64,000 bases of DNA from Anaerotignum lactatifermentans (GCF_016902535.1 NZ_JACSNY010000008.1:1-64000), one strand, 5' to 3'; numbered from the stretch's first letter, positions 16,641 to 26,288 are shown. Made by a program: numbers and translations. The notes: generated by a model not told the origin, from the letters alone.

Positions 16641-17984
16641 ATGGAACGAAGAGAATTTCAAAAGGAATTGATGGCGCTGGCGCTGGCGGAGGGCTTTTCC
16701 GACTGCGAGGCCTATTATCGGGAGAACCGTCATTTTGAGGTGATGGTACTGGAAGGCGAGGTTTCCGACTACGAAAACAGCGGCCTGCGGGGGGTGGCTT
16801 TTCGGGGGACCTATGAAGGCCGGACGGGGTATTCCTATACGGAACGGATGGAACGGGAAGATATTGCCTATCTGGTGAAATCCGCCAGAGAAAATGCCGT
16901 TTTGCTGCCCAAGGAGGAGCGGGAAAAGCTCTACGCGCCCGCGAAACCTGTGGGGCACTGGGAAAAACTCAATCCTCATCTGGAACAGCTGACGGCGGAG
17001 GAAAAGGTTCAGGCGGCCAAGCGCATGGAGGCGGCGGCCCTTCAGGAGGAGGACGCTGTGGTATCCATGGATTACTGTGTGCTGGGGACAGACTGGATAG
17101 AGACCGCCATTTGCAACAGCCTGGGGCTGGACGTTTCCTGCCGGCGGAATATGGTGACGGCCTATGTCTGCGCCATTGCCAAGGAAGGGGACGAGGTCAA
17201 GACCGGCGCCTATTTTTGGAAAGGGCAGAACTGGCATGAGTTTGATCCGGCGGCTACGGGGAAAAAAGCGGCGGAAATGGCCGTTTCCCATCTGGGGGCC
17301 GGCGGTGTGGCCAGCGGCCGCTATGGTGTGGTGCTGGAAGGCCGGGTTATGGCGTCCTTCCTGCGGGTATTCGCACCGGTATTTTTCGGGGAAACGGTAC
17401 AGAAGGGCTTTTCTCTGCTGGCGGGAAAAAGAGGGGAGACCATCGCGGCGGCATGTGTGACCCTGCGGGACGATCCTCTGCTGGAAACAGGATATGTGTA
17501 TGCCCCCTTTGACAGCGAAGGTGTGCCCTGCCGGAACAAGGCCGTCATCGAAAAAGGTGTTTTGAAAACATTCCTGTATAATCTGAAATCGGCGGAAAAG
17601 GACGGCGTCGCCTCTACGGGCAACGGGTTTAAGGCGGGACTGACCTCTCCTGTGAAAACGGCGGTGACCAATTTTTATCTGGAGCCGGGAAAACGAAGCC
17701 GGGAGGAACTGCTGGCGGACTTGGGCGATGGTCTGCTCATTACGGACATAACCGGGCTGCACGCCGGCGCCAATACGGTCTCTGGGGATTTCTCCCTTTC
17801 GGCGGAGGGATTTCTGGTGGAGAACGGGAACATCGGCCGTCCTGTGGAGCAGATCACTGTGGCGGGGAATTTTTACGAGCTGCTGCGTACCATGGAAGAA
17901 GTGGGGAATGATCTGTATTTCGCCGGAAATGGGACAGGCGCTCCCTCTGTGCGGGTAAGGGAAATGTCCGTTGCCGGGGAATAA
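16641..17984 (+). CDS. pmbA: TldE/PmbA metalloprotease subunit
   Basis: A 447-residue TldE (PmbA), the non-catalytic partner of TldD. It aligns over the whole fold (N-terminal ALAEGFSDCEAYY, C-terminal TVSGDFSLSAEGF and VRVREMSVAGE) but has no HExxxH motif, as expected of the partner subunit. It follows tldD by 9 bases with a GGAAGGGGG site, implying co-translation. The operon is closed by a strong terminator. Confidence 0.93.
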   Translation: MERREFQKELMALALAEGFSDCEAYYRENRHFEVMVLEGEVSDYENSGLRGVAFRGTYEGRTGYSYTERMEREDIAYLVKSARENAVLLPKEEREKLYAPAKPVGHWEKLNPHLEQLTAEEKVQAAKRMEAAALQEEDAVVSMDYCVLGTDWIETAICNSLGLDVSCRRNMVTAYVCAIAKEGDEVKTGAYFWKGQNWHEFDPAATGKKAAEMAVSHLGAGGVASGRYGVVLEGRVMASFLRVFAPVFFGETVQKGFSLLAGKRGETIAAACVTLRDDPLLETGYVYAPFDSEGVPCRNKAVIEKGVLKTFLYNLKSAEKDGVASTGNGFKAGLTSPVKTAVTNFYLEPGKRSREELLADLGDGLLITDITGLHAGANTVSGDFSLSAEGFLVENGNIGRPVEQITVAGNFYELLRTMEEVGNDLYFAGNGTGAPSVRVREMSVAGE

Positions 17985-18012
17985 AAGAAAAATATCATTT
18001 TGTACAAAAATT

Positions 18013-18049
18013 ATCACGCTGGAATCCTTTGGAAGGATTCCAGCGTGAT
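18013..18049. terminator. Bidirectional terminator between tldE and the beta-CASP gene
   Basis: Perfect 15 bp stem (ATCACGCTGGAATCC at 18013-18027 and complement at 18035-18049) with T-rich flanks, between convergent genes. Confidence 0.9.
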
Positions 18050-18087
18050 TTGTTTTCTGAGAAAAATACCTTTTGTGATGAGAAAAA

Positions 18088-19713
18088 TCAGCTTTCCAGC
18101 TTGTCGCAGAGGCCGTTGATCTGTTTGAGAAGCTTTTCCATATCCCGGTTGGCGCCGCCTTTGTTCTGGCCAATGATGCGCAGAAGGCGTTTGCCTGCCT
18201 CATCCAGCTGTGCGGAAAGATACATGGCCCGTTTGCCGCCTTCGGAAGCGGCTTTCGCGTGGGGGTATGCCTTGGGGATAACGGGGATCTTGACTCCGGC
18301 GGAAATGAGGGCGCCGCTGGTCAGGTCGTAGCAGGCGCCGCTGTACGGCGCATCGGCTTTGAAGCCGTATTCCTCCGCCAGACACCGGCGAAAGTCCTCA
18401 CAGACCTGATCTTCCCCGTGGACCACAAAAACCTTCTGGGGTTTTTCCGTAAAATGATGAATCCAGTTCAAGAGGCCTTTTTTGTCGGCATGGCCGCTGA
18501 CACCGGCCAGCTGGCGGACTCTGGCGTTGACCTCGATGGTCTCGCCGAAGAGCCGTACCTCCGGGGCGCCTTCCACAATATTCCGGCCCAGAGTGCCGAT
18601 GGCCTGATAGCCTACAAAGAGGATGGTACATTCCGGCCGCCAGAGGTTGTGTTTCAAATGATGGCGGATACGGCCCGCCTCACACATGCCCGACGCGGAA
18701 AGGATGACCTTGGGCGTCCGGTCGAAGTTGATGGCCGTAGAATCCTCGGCGGTGACCGCCAGATGCAGTCCGGGAAATTCCAGAGGGTTGATGCCCGCCT
18801 TTACCAGCGCCATGGCTTCTGTGTCAAAGCAGTCCATACGATTTTCCATAAATATTTTGGTGGCCTCAATGGCCAGAGGGCTGTCTACATAAACGGGGAA
18901 ATTGGCGTGGTTTTTTACCAGACCCTTTTCCTTGATTTCCCGGATGAAATAAAGCATTTCCTGGGTACGGCCCACGGCGAAGGAGGGAATCACCAGATTG
19001 CCGCCGGCGTCCAGGGTTTCCTGGATTTCCCGGGCCAGTTCCTTTACATAGTCCGGGTGTTCCCCGTGGAACCGGTCGCCGTAGGTGCTTTCCATGATGA
19101 CATAGTCCGCTTCCAGCGTATAGCGGGGATCATGGATGATGGGCTGGTTGGTATTGCCGATGTCGCCGGAAAAGACCAGCTTTTTGGTCACATCGTTTTC
19201 CGTCAGCCAGATTTCCATACTGGAAGAACCCAGAAGATGGCCCACATCCGTAAAACGCAGGCGGATGCCTTCGGAGACTTCCACCATTTCCATGTAGTCG
19301 CAGGGAACGAAATGCTCCATAACCGCCATAGCCTCTTCTGTGGTATATAAAGGCTCGAAGGGAGGTGTGCCGGCGCGTTTTGCTTTCCGGTTGCGCCACT
19401 GAGCCTCAAATTCCTGGATATGGGCACTGTCCAGCAGCATGATGCGGCACAGGTCACAGGTGGCGTCTGTGGCGTAGATTTTTCCCGTAAAGCCGTTTTT
19501 ATACAGCAGAGGGATCAGCCCGGAATGGTCGATATGGGCGTGGGAAAGAAAGATGTAGTCGATATCGGCGGCGGATACGGGAATTTCCTGATTTTCATAG
19601 GTATCCCGTCCCTGCTCCATGCCGCAGTCCAGCAGGATGCTTTTGCCGCAGGCTTCGATATAGTGGCAGCTGCCGGTAACCTCGTGGTCAGCGCCTAAAA
19701 ACATGAGTTTCAT
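18088..19713 (-). CDS. Beta-CASP metallo-beta-lactamase RNA nuclease
   Basis: A 541-residue protein of the CPSF/YSH1-like beta-CASP family. Motif 2 of the metallo-beta-lactamase domain is FLSHAHIDHSG; later motifs include GHLLGS, SGDIGN, ESTYGDR and, in the beta-CASP part, PSFAVGRTQE, SASGMCEAG and the VSGHAD and FVVHGE segments. A small C-terminal extension of about 60 residues is predicted helical. Such proteins are endo- or 5'-3' exoribonucleases; exact RNA targets are unknown. The ATG at 19713 follows GGGAGGG; upstream frame has no site. Monocistronic. Confidence 0.88.
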   Translation of the reverse strand: MKLMFLGADHEVTGSCHYIEACGKSILLDCGMEQGRDTYENQEIPVSAADIDYIFLSHAHIDHSGLIPLLYKNGFTGKIYATDATCDLCRIMLLDSAHIQEFEAQWRNRKAKRAGTPPFEPLYTTEEAMAVMEHFVPCDYMEMVEVSEGIRLRFTDVGHLLGSSSMEIWLTENDVTKKLVFSGDIGNTNQPIIHDPRYTLEADYVIMESTYGDRFHGEHPDYVKELAREIQETLDAGGNLVIPSFAVGRTQEMLYFIREIKEKGLVKNHANFPVYVDSPLAIEATKIFMENRMDCFDTEAMALVKAGINPLEFPGLHLAVTAEDSTAINFDRTPKVILSASGMCEAGRIRHHLKHNLWRPECTILFVGYQAIGTLGRNIVEGAPEVRLFGETIEVNARVRQLAGVSGHADKKGLLNWIHHFTEKPQKVFVVHGEDQVCEDFRRCLAEEYGFKADAPYSGACYDLTSGALISAGVKIPVIPKAYPHAKAASEGGKRAMYLSAQLDEAGKRLLRIIGQNKGGANRDMEKLLKQINGLCDKLES

Positions 19714-19953
19714 AGAAAATCCCTCCCTTGTGCTGAGAAAATCCGATGGTTTATCTTTGGGGGCGGAAGCCCTGTTTTCTTTCAGTATAGCTTTTTTCCA
19801 CAGGATTGACAACGAGTTTGCGGCAAAATGGAAGAGTGGAAAAAATTGTCACGTTTTTACGGAGAAGTTTTCTGATTTTGATTGGAAATCTGTACAAAAG
19901 TGGTATATAATAGAGAAAATAATCTCCGCGCAAGAAAGAAGGGGGATGAGAGG

Positions 19954-22188
19954 ATGATTACGATCAAACAGTTAAATGAAGTTTTTCGCATTATCAACGG
20001 GGAGCACCCGGACCCTCATACGGTATTGGGCATGCACGAGCTGGAAAATGACGGCAAAAAAATGGTGGCCGTCCGTGCGTTTATTCCCGGCGCGAAAACC
20101 ATCACCGTGGTGGACGCGGCGTCCCGGCGATTGAAATATCCCATGGAGCGCATCCATGAGGACGGATTTTTTGAAGTGCTGATTCCGGACCGGGAAGAAT
20201 GGTTCCGCTATAAACTGGACTGCACCGATTATCAGGAGCACAGCTGGACTACATACGATCCCTATGCCTTTTCCCCGACCATTACGGAATATGACCGGTA
20301 TCTTTTCGGCGCGGGTACCCACTACAACATTTATGAGAAAATGGGGGCCCACATGATTACCTTTGAAGGGGCCAAAGGTGTTTCCTTTGCCGTATGGGCG
20401 CCCAACGCCAAGAGCGTCAGCGTCATTGGCAATTTCAACGGCTGGGATACCAGACGGCACCCCATGCGGCGGCTGGGGCTGTCCGGCATCTGGGAGCTGT
20501 TTATCCCCGGGCTGGCGGTCATGGACCAGTATAAATTCCATGTAGTGCAGTCTACGGGCAGACAGGTGGACAAGTCCGACCCCTATGCCTTTTATTCTCA
20601 GCTGCGCCCGGAAACGGCCTCTGTTATTTTCCCTATCGGACGGTATAAATGGAAGGACCGCCGCTGGATGACGGCCAGAAAGAAAGCCAATGTTTATACA
20701 GCGCCCATGAATATATACGAAGTGCATCTGGGCAGCTGGATGCGTGTGCCCGAGGAGGGGGACCGGTTCCTGACCTATACGGAGCTGGCGGAACGTCTGG
20801 TGCCCTATGTAAAGGAAATGGGCTTCAGCCATATTGAACTGCTTCCTGTGGAGGAGCATCCCTTTGACGGCAGCTGGGGCTATCAGGTAACGGGGTATTA
20901 TTCCCCCACCAGCCGCTACGGCACGCCTGCCATGTTCAAGGAATTTATCGACACCTGCCACCAGAATGGCATCGGCGTCATTCTGGACTGGGTACCTGCC
21001 CACTTCCCCAAGGATGACTTTGGTCTGGGCCGCTTTGACGGTACTGCGCTGTACGAGCATCAGGACCCCAGAAGGGGCGAGCATCTCCAGTGGGGAACCT
21101 ATATCTTCAATTACGGCAGAAAGGAAGTCAGCAATTTCCTGATTGCCAACGCTATTTTTTGGCTGGATGAGTACCATATCGATGGCCTTAGGGTTGACGC
21201 TGTGGCCTCCATGCTCTATCTGGATTTCTGCAAGAATGACGGCGAATGGGCGGCCAATGAGTACGGCGGCAGAGAAAATCTGGAGGCGGTGGAATTTATC
21301 AAGCATATGAATTCCATTATTGCCAAGCGTGTTCCCGGCGCTATGATGATCGCCGAGGAATCCACCTCCTGGGAGGGTGTGACCAAAAGCCCCAGAGAGC
21401 ATGGTCTGGGCTTTACCATGAAATGGAACATGGGCTGGATGAACGACTTCCTGTTCTATATCAAGAAAGACCCTATTTACAGAAAATATCACCATAACAA
21501 CCTGACCTTCGGCATGGCCTACAACTATTCCGAGAACTTCGTGCTGGTATTGTCCCATGACGAGGTTGTCCATGAAAAGAGTGCCATGATCGGCAAGATG
21601 CCCGGTGACTTATGGCAGAAATACGCCAACCTGCGTCTGGCCTACGGCTTTATGTACGGTCATCCCGGCAAGAAGCTGCTGTTTATGGGCGGGGAGTTTG
21701 CCCAGTTCAACGAGTGGAGCGAGGCCAGAAGTCTGGACTGGCACCTGCTGCAATATAAGGATCACCAGCAGATGCAGGGCTATATGAAGGCGCTGAATCA
21801 TTTCTATCTGTCGGAAAGCGCGTTCTGGCAGATGGATTATGACCCCAGAGGCTTTACCTGGATCGAATGTGACGACGCGGAATCCTCCGTGGTTTCCTTT
21901 ATCCGCCGCAGTGAGAAAAAGGAACTGTATTTCGTCTGCAACTTTACGCCGGAGACCTATATGGATTTCCGGGTAGGCGTTCCCTTCCGGGGTTCCTATC
22001 GTGAAGTCTTCAACAGCGACGAGACACAGTACGGCGGCAGCGGCGTTGTTAACGAAAAGGCCGTTGTCAGCGAGAAAATGCCGTGGAATCGGTACCAGAA
22101 CAGCATCCGTATCAAACTGCCTCCTCTGGCCATGGTGGTCTTTGAAAAAGAGCCTGACAACGAAGAGGAACCCAAGCAGAAGAAATAA
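19954..22188 (+). CDS. glgB: 1,4-alpha-glucan branching enzyme
   Basis: A 744-residue glycogen branching enzyme (GH13_9). Two N-terminal beta-sandwich modules (about 20-110 and 125-225, the second with FAVWAPNAKSVSVIGNFNGWD) precede the barrel. Catalytic residues are the D of DGLRVDAV, the E of IAEEST and the D of LSHDEVVH. The ATG at 19954 follows AAGAAGGGGG. A TATAAT lies at 19906-19911. No glgC, glgA, glgP or glgX is present on either side, so it is separated from the rest of the pathway. The C terminus ends in an acidic/basic tail. Confidence 0.95.
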   Translation: MITIKQLNEVFRIINGEHPDPHTVLGMHELENDGKKMVAVRAFIPGAKTITVVDAASRRLKYPMERIHEDGFFEVLIPDREEWFRYKLDCTDYQEHSWTTYDPYAFSPTITEYDRYLFGAGTHYNIYEKMGAHMITFEGAKGVSFAVWAPNAKSVSVIGNFNGWDTRRHPMRRLGLSGIWELFIPGLAVMDQYKFHVVQSTGRQVDKSDPYAFYSQLRPETASVIFPIGRYKWKDRRWMTARKKANVYTAPMNIYEVHLGSWMRVPEEGDRFLTYTELAERLVPYVKEMGFSHIELLPVEEHPFDGSWGYQVTGYYSPTSRYGTPAMFKEFIDTCHQNGIGVILDWVPAHFPKDDFGLGRFDGTALYEHQDPRRGEHLQWGTYIFNYGRKEVSNFLIANAIFWLDEYHIDGLRVDAVASMLYLDFCKNDGEWAANEYGGRENLEAVEFIKHMNSIIAKRVPGAMMIAEESTSWEGVTKSPREHGLGFTMKWNMGWMNDFLFYIKKDPIYRKYHHNNLTFGMAYNYSENFVLVLSHDEVVHEKSAMIGKMPGDLWQKYANLRLAYGFMYGHPGKKLLFMGGEFAQFNEWSEARSLDWHLLQYKDHQQMQGYMKALNHFYLSESAFWQMDYDPRGFTWIECDDAESSVVSFIRRSEKKELYFVCNFTPETYMDFRVGVPFRGSYREVFNSDETQYGGSGVVNEKAVVSEKMPWNRYQNSIRIKLPPLAMVVFEKEPDNEEEPKQKK

Positions 22189-22236
22189 CAGACGGGAAGG
22201 GCGTGGTGCGCGCCTCCTTCCGTAAAAATGTATCCA

Positions 22237-22279
22237 GCCGGAATCTCTGAGAACCAGAGGTTCCGGCGGTTGCGTTTTT
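22237..22279 (+). terminator. Terminator after glgB
   Basis: A 13 bp stem (GCCGGAATCTCTG with 22255-22267, one mismatch) followed by GCGTTTTTG. Its GGAAT/GTTCC core resembles the other palindromic terminators at 48.5, 53.1 and 58.1 kb. Confidence 0.75.
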
Positions 22280-22400
22280 GGAGGTATTTTTTTGCGGAAG
22301 AAAATGGGACAAAGGCACGAAAACGCCTCTTTTTTTCTCAGAAATGGGGAGAGATTTTCCATGTCGGGAATTTTTTTCTTGGGAATGGGCAGTTTTTCGG

Positions 22401-22429
22401 TTGACGGAACGGAGGTTTTTGTGTATAAT
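22401..22429 (+). promoter_or_regulatory. Promoter of rpsU-yqeY
   Basis: TTGACG (22401-22406) and TATAAT (22424-22429) with a 17-base spacer. The bases between glgB and this promoter hold the glgB terminator and nothing else recognised. Confidence 0.75.
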
Positions 22430-22506
22430 TCTAAAATGTACGGTAAAAAAGGCAGTTTGGAGCCTTTCCCGTACACGAATCTCGCATCTGGGAGGGAGGG
22501 AAATTC

Positions 22507-22683
22507 ATGTCAGAGGTAAAAGTTAAAGAAAATGAATCCTTAGACAGCGCACTGCGTCGTTTCAAAAGAACATGTGCCAGAGATGGCATCATGGGCGAAG
22601 TACGCAAAAGAGAGCATTATGACAAACCCAGCGTAAAACGCAAAAAGAAATCCGAAGCCGCTAGAAAACGTAAATTCAAATAA
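22507..22683 (+). CDS. rpsU: 30S ribosomal protein S21
   Basis: A 58-residue basic protein beginning [13 protein letters not shown] and containing [13 protein letters not shown] and the lysine/arginine-rich C terminus ending ARKRKFK, all typical of ribosomal protein bS21. It binds near the 3' end of 16S rRNA in the small subunit. A GGGAGGG site precedes the ATG. It is followed after 30 bases by yqeY, the usual Firmicute arrangement. Confidence 0.96.
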   Translation: MSEVKVKENESLDSALRRFKRTCARDGIMGEVRKREHYDKPSVKRKKKSEAARKRKFK

Positions 22684-22713
22684 TTTTGACCGGCAAAAAA
22701 GGGATGATGGAAC

Positions 22714-23163
22714 ATGTCATTAAAAGAACAGCTCTTTGCTGACTTGAAGACTGCGATGAAGGAAAAGGACACCGTTCGGAAAGATACCGTTCAGCTGATC
22801 CGTTCCGGCATTTTGCAGATCGAAAAAGACAAAAAAATCGAGTTAGACGATGAAGGCGTGATCGACGTGATCTCCAAACAGCTGAAAAGCCGCCGTGATT
22901 CTCTGCCTGATTTTGAAAAAAGCGGCAGACAGGATCTCATCGAAAAACTGAACAGAGAAATCGAAATTTTATTGAGTTACCTTCCAGAGCAGTTGAGCGA
23001 AACGGAAATCGAGGCTATCGTTGCCGAGGCGGTCGCGCAGACCGGCGCGTCCAATATGAAGGACATGGGCAAGGTAATGGCCATTGTGACGCCCAAGGTG
23101 AAGGGCCGCGCGGACAACAAAGTTGTCGGCGGTCTGGTAAAGAAAATGCTCCAGGGCAAATAA
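22714..23163 (+). CDS. yqeY: GatB/YqeY domain protein
   Basis: A 149-residue YqeY, homologous to the C-terminal tRNA-binding tail domain of the GatB amidotransferase subunit. The sequence shows the expected helical pattern: SLKEQLFADLKTAMKEKD start, LSYLPEQLSETE, and a C-terminal MGKVMAIVTPKVKGRADNK repeat region. Its cellular role is not established; it is nearly always linked to rpsU. The pair ends in a strong terminator. Confidence 0.94.
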   Translation: MSLKEQLFADLKTAMKEKDTVRKDTVQLIRSGILQIEKDKKIELDDEGVIDVISKQLKSRRDSLPDFEKSGRQDLIEKLNREIEILLSYLPEQLSETEIEAIVAEAVAQTGASNMKDMGKVMAIVTPKVKGRADNKVVGGLVKKMLQGK

Positions 23164-23179
23164 AATAAGATCGGAACAT

Positions 23180-23211
23180 AAGACCGCCAATTTGGCGGTC
23201 TTAACGTTTTT
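23180..23211 (+). terminator. Terminator after yqeY
   Basis: Perfect stem AAGACCGCC (23180-23188) with GGCGGTCTT, then AACGTTTTTTT. Confidence 0.88.
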
Positions 23212-23261
23212 TTGGGGTTTTTTCATGCACGATATTTTTTAAAAAAGCGGCAGATTTGTGC

Positions 23262-23289
23262 TTGACTTTTTGAAAATCAGGTCTATAAT
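23262..23289 (+). promoter_or_regulatory. Promoter of the ABC importer operon
   Basis: TTGACT (23262-23267) and TATAAT (23284-23289), 16-base spacer, about 60 bases before the first start. Confidence 0.65.
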
Positions 23290-23352
23290 GTACTTTAACA
23301 GAGCACAGCATAACCGCATGTGCGTGTGAAAGTAAAAGGCAAGGGAGAGTGT

Positions 23353-24363
23353 ATGAGTATGAAAAAGAAAAAATGGATGCGTATTCTGGCTGCTGCGACT
23401 ATGGCGGCTATGGTATTTGCGATGGCTGGCTGCGGCGGCGGCACAGACAGCACAGAAGGCGACAGCGCTGACGGCGGCGACGGCACCGTTTATAAAGTAG
23501 GCGTTATCCAGCAGCTGGAACATGCCGCTTTGGACGAAGCTACCAGAGGCTTCCAGGATACCCTGACAGAAAAACTGGGCGACCAGGTAGAATTTGATTA
23601 CCAGAACGCACAGAATGAGCAGGCAAACTGCGCGACTATCGCGACAAAATTCGTTTCCAACGGCGTGGATCTGATTATGGCCAATGCCACAACTGCATTG
23701 CAGGCGGCAGCGGCAGCAACAGGGGATATTCCCATTGTTGGTACATCCGTAACAGACTATGTGACAGCAGGCGTTATTGAATCCAACGACGCGCCCGGCT
23801 ATAACGTAACAGGCGCTTCCGACCTGGCACCCGTAGACCAGCAGATCGCTCTGCTGCAGGAACTGGTACCTGATGTACAGAAAGTAGCCATCGTATACTG
23901 CAGTGCAGAACCCAACTCTCTGTTCCAGTCTGAACTGGCACAGGCGGAACTGGACGCTGCCGGCATCGAATGGGAAGAATTCACAGCCGCTGACTCCAAC
24001 GAAATCCAGGCGGTAATCACAAACGCCATTACAGACTGTGACGCGGTATACATCCCCACAGACAACACTATGGCAAACAACATGGAAATCATTAAAAACG
24101 TAACAGTTCCCGCTGGCATCCCTGTTATCTGCGGGGAAGAAAATATGTGCGGCGTAGGCGGTTTGGCTACACTGAGCATCAGCTACTACGAACTGGGCTG
24201 CAAAGCCGGCGAAATGGCATATGAGATTCTGGTAAACGGCGCTGACCCCGCTACTATGCCCATCGAATATGTTTCCGAGAACATTACACCCAAATATAAC
24301 GCAGAAATCGCTGCGGAACTGAACTGGACCATTCCCGAAGGAATGACAGCCATCGGTGAATAA
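23353..24363 (+). CDS. ABC importer substrate-binding lipoprotein (TrpX-like)
   Basis: A 336-residue lipoprotein. A signal peptide ends in a lipobox (AMAGC), followed by a GGGTDS-type acidic linker and a periplasmic-binding fold of the ABC_sub_bind family (PF04392), with KVGVIQQLEHAALDEATRGFQD at the start and LATLSISYYELGCKAGEMA near the end. In this family members bind aromatic amino acids (TrpX) or related solutes; this one's ligand is unknown. ATG at 23353 follows AAGGGAG. Permease and ATPase genes follow in order after an internal hairpin. Confidence 0.9.
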   Translation: MSMKKKKWMRILAAATMAAMVFAMAGCGGGTDSTEGDSADGGDGTVYKVGVIQQLEHAALDEATRGFQDTLTEKLGDQVEFDYQNAQNEQANCATIATKFVSNGVDLIMANATTALQAAAAATGDIPIVGTSVTDYVTAGVIESNDAPGYNVTGASDLAPVDQQIALLQELVPDVQKVAIVYCSAEPNSLFQSELAQAELDAAGIEWEEFTAADSNEIQAVITNAITDCDAVYIPTDNTMANNMEIIKNVTVPAGIPVICGEENMCGVGGLATLSISYYELGCKAGEMAYEILVNGADPATMPIEYVSENITPKYNAEIAAELNWTIPEGMTAIGE

Positions 24364-24406
24364 TTTCATTATTTTGTTATGATGATGTAAGAATAAGCAG
24401 GAGAAG

Positions 24407-24437
24407 ACAGCGGCATTGTCCAGTGCCGTTGTTTTTT
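24407..24437 (+). terminator. Intra-operon attenuating hairpin
   Basis: A stem of about 10 bp with one mismatch (ACAGCGGCA with TGCCGTTGT) followed by TTTTTT, between binding protein and permease. Such a partial terminator would make more binding protein than membrane components. Confidence 0.7.
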
Positions 24438-24465
24438 CCGTATAAAAGGGGAGGAGGCACTTATT

Positions 24466-25362
24466 GTGGAAATTATGGATTTGATCAGAGCCTTGCCGGG
24501 CTCTGTGGCACAGGGATTGATCTGGGGGATTATGGCCATCGGCGTATATATCACCTATAAGCTGCTGGACTACGCCGATCTGAGCGTAGACGGCAGTATC
24601 GGCACCGGCGGTGCCGTAGCCGTCGTGTTGATGCTGGGTGGCATGAACCCTTATCTGGCGCTGATCTGCGCTACGTTGGCGGGGGCTTTGGCAGGTCTGG
24701 TAACGGGACTGTTTCATACGGTATTCGGTATCCCCGCGATCCTGTCCGGCATTTTGACCCAGCTGGGTCTGTACTCTGTCAATATGCGGATCATGGGTGC
24801 CTCTAATACGGCTATCAATGTCAATCAGTATGATCTGCTGCTGAGTCTGCGGCAGATTCCCCACGCTATTTTGGTATCTGCCATCTTTGTGGCGGCAACC
24901 ATTGCCGTACTGTACTGGTTCTTCGGCACAGAGGTAGGCCGCGCCATCCGGGCGACGGGCAACAACGCCAATATGTCCCGGGCCCAGGGCATCAACACCA
25001 ATATCATGAAGGTCATCGGTCTGGTGCTTTCCAACGCGCTGGTAGGTCTGGCCGGCGGTCTGTATGCCCAGTATCAGGGCAACGCCGACGTAAATATGGG
25101 CCGTGGCGCCATCGTTATTGGTCTGGCGGCGGTTATCATTGGCGGCGTGCTTTTCGGCAAGCTGTTCAATAACTTCGCCCTGCGTCTTCTGGGCGTTGTA
25201 TTCGGCGCGATTTTGTATTTTGTTGTCATTGCTGTGGTGCTGTGGCTGGGTCTGGAAACCACCGACCTGAAGCTCATCAGCGCATTGATCGTGGCGCTGT
25301 TCCTGGCGATCCCTTATCTGAAGGGAAAACGCACGGTGCGCCGTGTGAGAAAGGAGGCGTAA
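24466..25362 (+). CDS. ABC importer permease (TrpY-like)
   Basis: A 298-residue inner-membrane permease of the branched-chain/sugar type (BPD_transp_2), with about eight to ten hydrophobic segments and the cytoplasmic coupling stretch GRAIRATGNNANMSRAQGINT. The start is GTG, 8 bases from AGGAGG. It shares the operon with the TrpX-like binding protein and the ATPase that begins 3 bases after its stop. Confidence 0.9.
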   Translation: MEIMDLIRALPGSVAQGLIWGIMAIGVYITYKLLDYADLSVDGSIGTGGAVAVVLMLGGMNPYLALICATLAGALAGLVTGLFHTVFGIPAILSGILTQLGLYSVNMRIMGASNTAINVNQYDLLLSLRQIPHAILVSAIFVAATIAVLYWFFGTEVGRAIRATGNNANMSRAQGINTNIMKVIGLVLSNALVGLAGGLYAQYQGNADVNMGRGAIVIGLAAVIIGGVLFGKLFNNFALRLLGVVFGAILYFVVIAVVLWLGLETTDLKLISALIVALFLAIPYLKGKRTVRRVRKEA

Positions 25363-25365
25363 GGG

Positions 25366-26160
25366 ATGCTGGAACTGAAAAATGTATATAAAACCTTTAA
25401 CGCCAACACCATCAATGAAAAACGCGCCCTCAACGGCCTGAGCCTGAAGCTGGAGGAAGGCGATTTCGTAACGGTCATCGGCGGCAACGGCGCCGGGAAA
25501 TCCACCATGATGAACGCCATCGCGGGTACATGGCCCCTGGATGAGGGACAGGTCATCATTGACGGACAGGATGTAACAAAACTGCCGGATTATAAACGGG
25601 CCGCTTATCTGGGACGTGTGTTCCAGGACCCCATGATGGGGACAGCGGCGGATATGGAAATCGAGGAAAATCTGGCGGTGGCTTACCGCCGGGGCAAGAC
25701 CCGTGGTTTGGGCTGGGGCATCCGTGCCAAGGAACGGGAAGAGTACAAGGAACTGCTGAAAACATTGGATCTGGGGCTGGAGGACCGTCTGCGCTCCAAG
25801 GTGGGGCTGCTGTCCGGCGGCCAGCGTCAGGCGCTGACCCTGCTGATGGCAACGCTGAAAAAACCCAAGGTGCTGCTGCTGGATGAGCATACGGCGGCAC
25901 TGGACCCCAAAACAGCGGCGAAGGTACTGGAGATTTCCGATCGTATTATCGCGGAAAACCATCTGACGGCGCTGATGGTTACCCATAACATGAAGGACGC
26001 CATTGCCCACGGCAATCGTCTGATTATGATGAACAACGGCGAGATCATTCTGGATATCCGGGGTGAGGAAAAGCAGAAGCTGACCGTAGATGATTTGCTG
26101 CGTCAGTTCACCGCCGCCAGCGGCAGTGAGTTTGCCAATGACAGAGCGCTGTTGTCCTAA
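25366..26160 (+). CDS. ABC importer ATP-binding protein (TrpZ-like)
   Basis: A 264-residue ATPase with Walker A GGNGAGKST, signature LSGGQRQAL, Walker B VLLLDEHTAALDP and the switch histidine in VTHNM. The glutamate after the Walker B aspartate is present (LLLDEH); the following position is H rather than the more common P. It energises the importer encoded by the two preceding genes. A GGAGG site overlaps the permease stop. A strong terminator follows. Confidence 0.93.
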   Translation: MLELKNVYKTFNANTINEKRALNGLSLKLEEGDFVTVIGGNGAGKSTMMNAIAGTWPLDEGQVIIDGQDVTKLPDYKRAAYLGRVFQDPMMGTAADMEIEENLAVAYRRGKTRGLGWGIRAKEREEYKELLKTLDLGLEDRLRSKVGLLSGGQRQALTLLMATLKKPKVLLLDEHTAALDPKTAAKVLEISDRIIAENHLTALMVTHNMKDAIAHGNRLIMMNNGEIILDIRGEEKQKLTVDDLLRQFTAASGSEFANDRALLS

Positions 26161-26171
26161 ACGAAAAACAG

Positions 26172-26210
26172 AGCAGAGTTTCTTCTGGAAAGAAGGGCTC
26201 TGCTTTTTTT
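26172..26210 (+). terminator. Terminator of the ABC importer operon
   Basis: GCAGAGTTTCTT paired with AAGAAGGGCTCTGC (one-base mismatch region), followed by seven T. Confidence 0.85.
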
Positions 26211-26288
26211 ATGGCCGGCTCATGGCGGAGGAATGAAGCTTTTGCGGAAGGCATAGGATAAAAGAGACGAAAAAAGGGGGCTTGGAAC

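Noticed and set aside
15906-18203. A 765-codon minus-strand frame antisense to tldD/tldE
   Set aside because: It crosses the strong terminator hairpin at 18.0 kb and opposes two certain genes.
22529-22700. Leaderless or split rpsU
   Set aside because: The 58-codon frame from 22507 with its own GGGAGGG site is complete and matches bS21 end to end.
23239-26010. A 923-codon open frame on the minus strand antisense to the ABC importer operon
   Set aside because: It covers three well-defined genes on the other strand, has no family motif and no ribosome binding site; third-position bias of a G+C-rich genome produces such frames.
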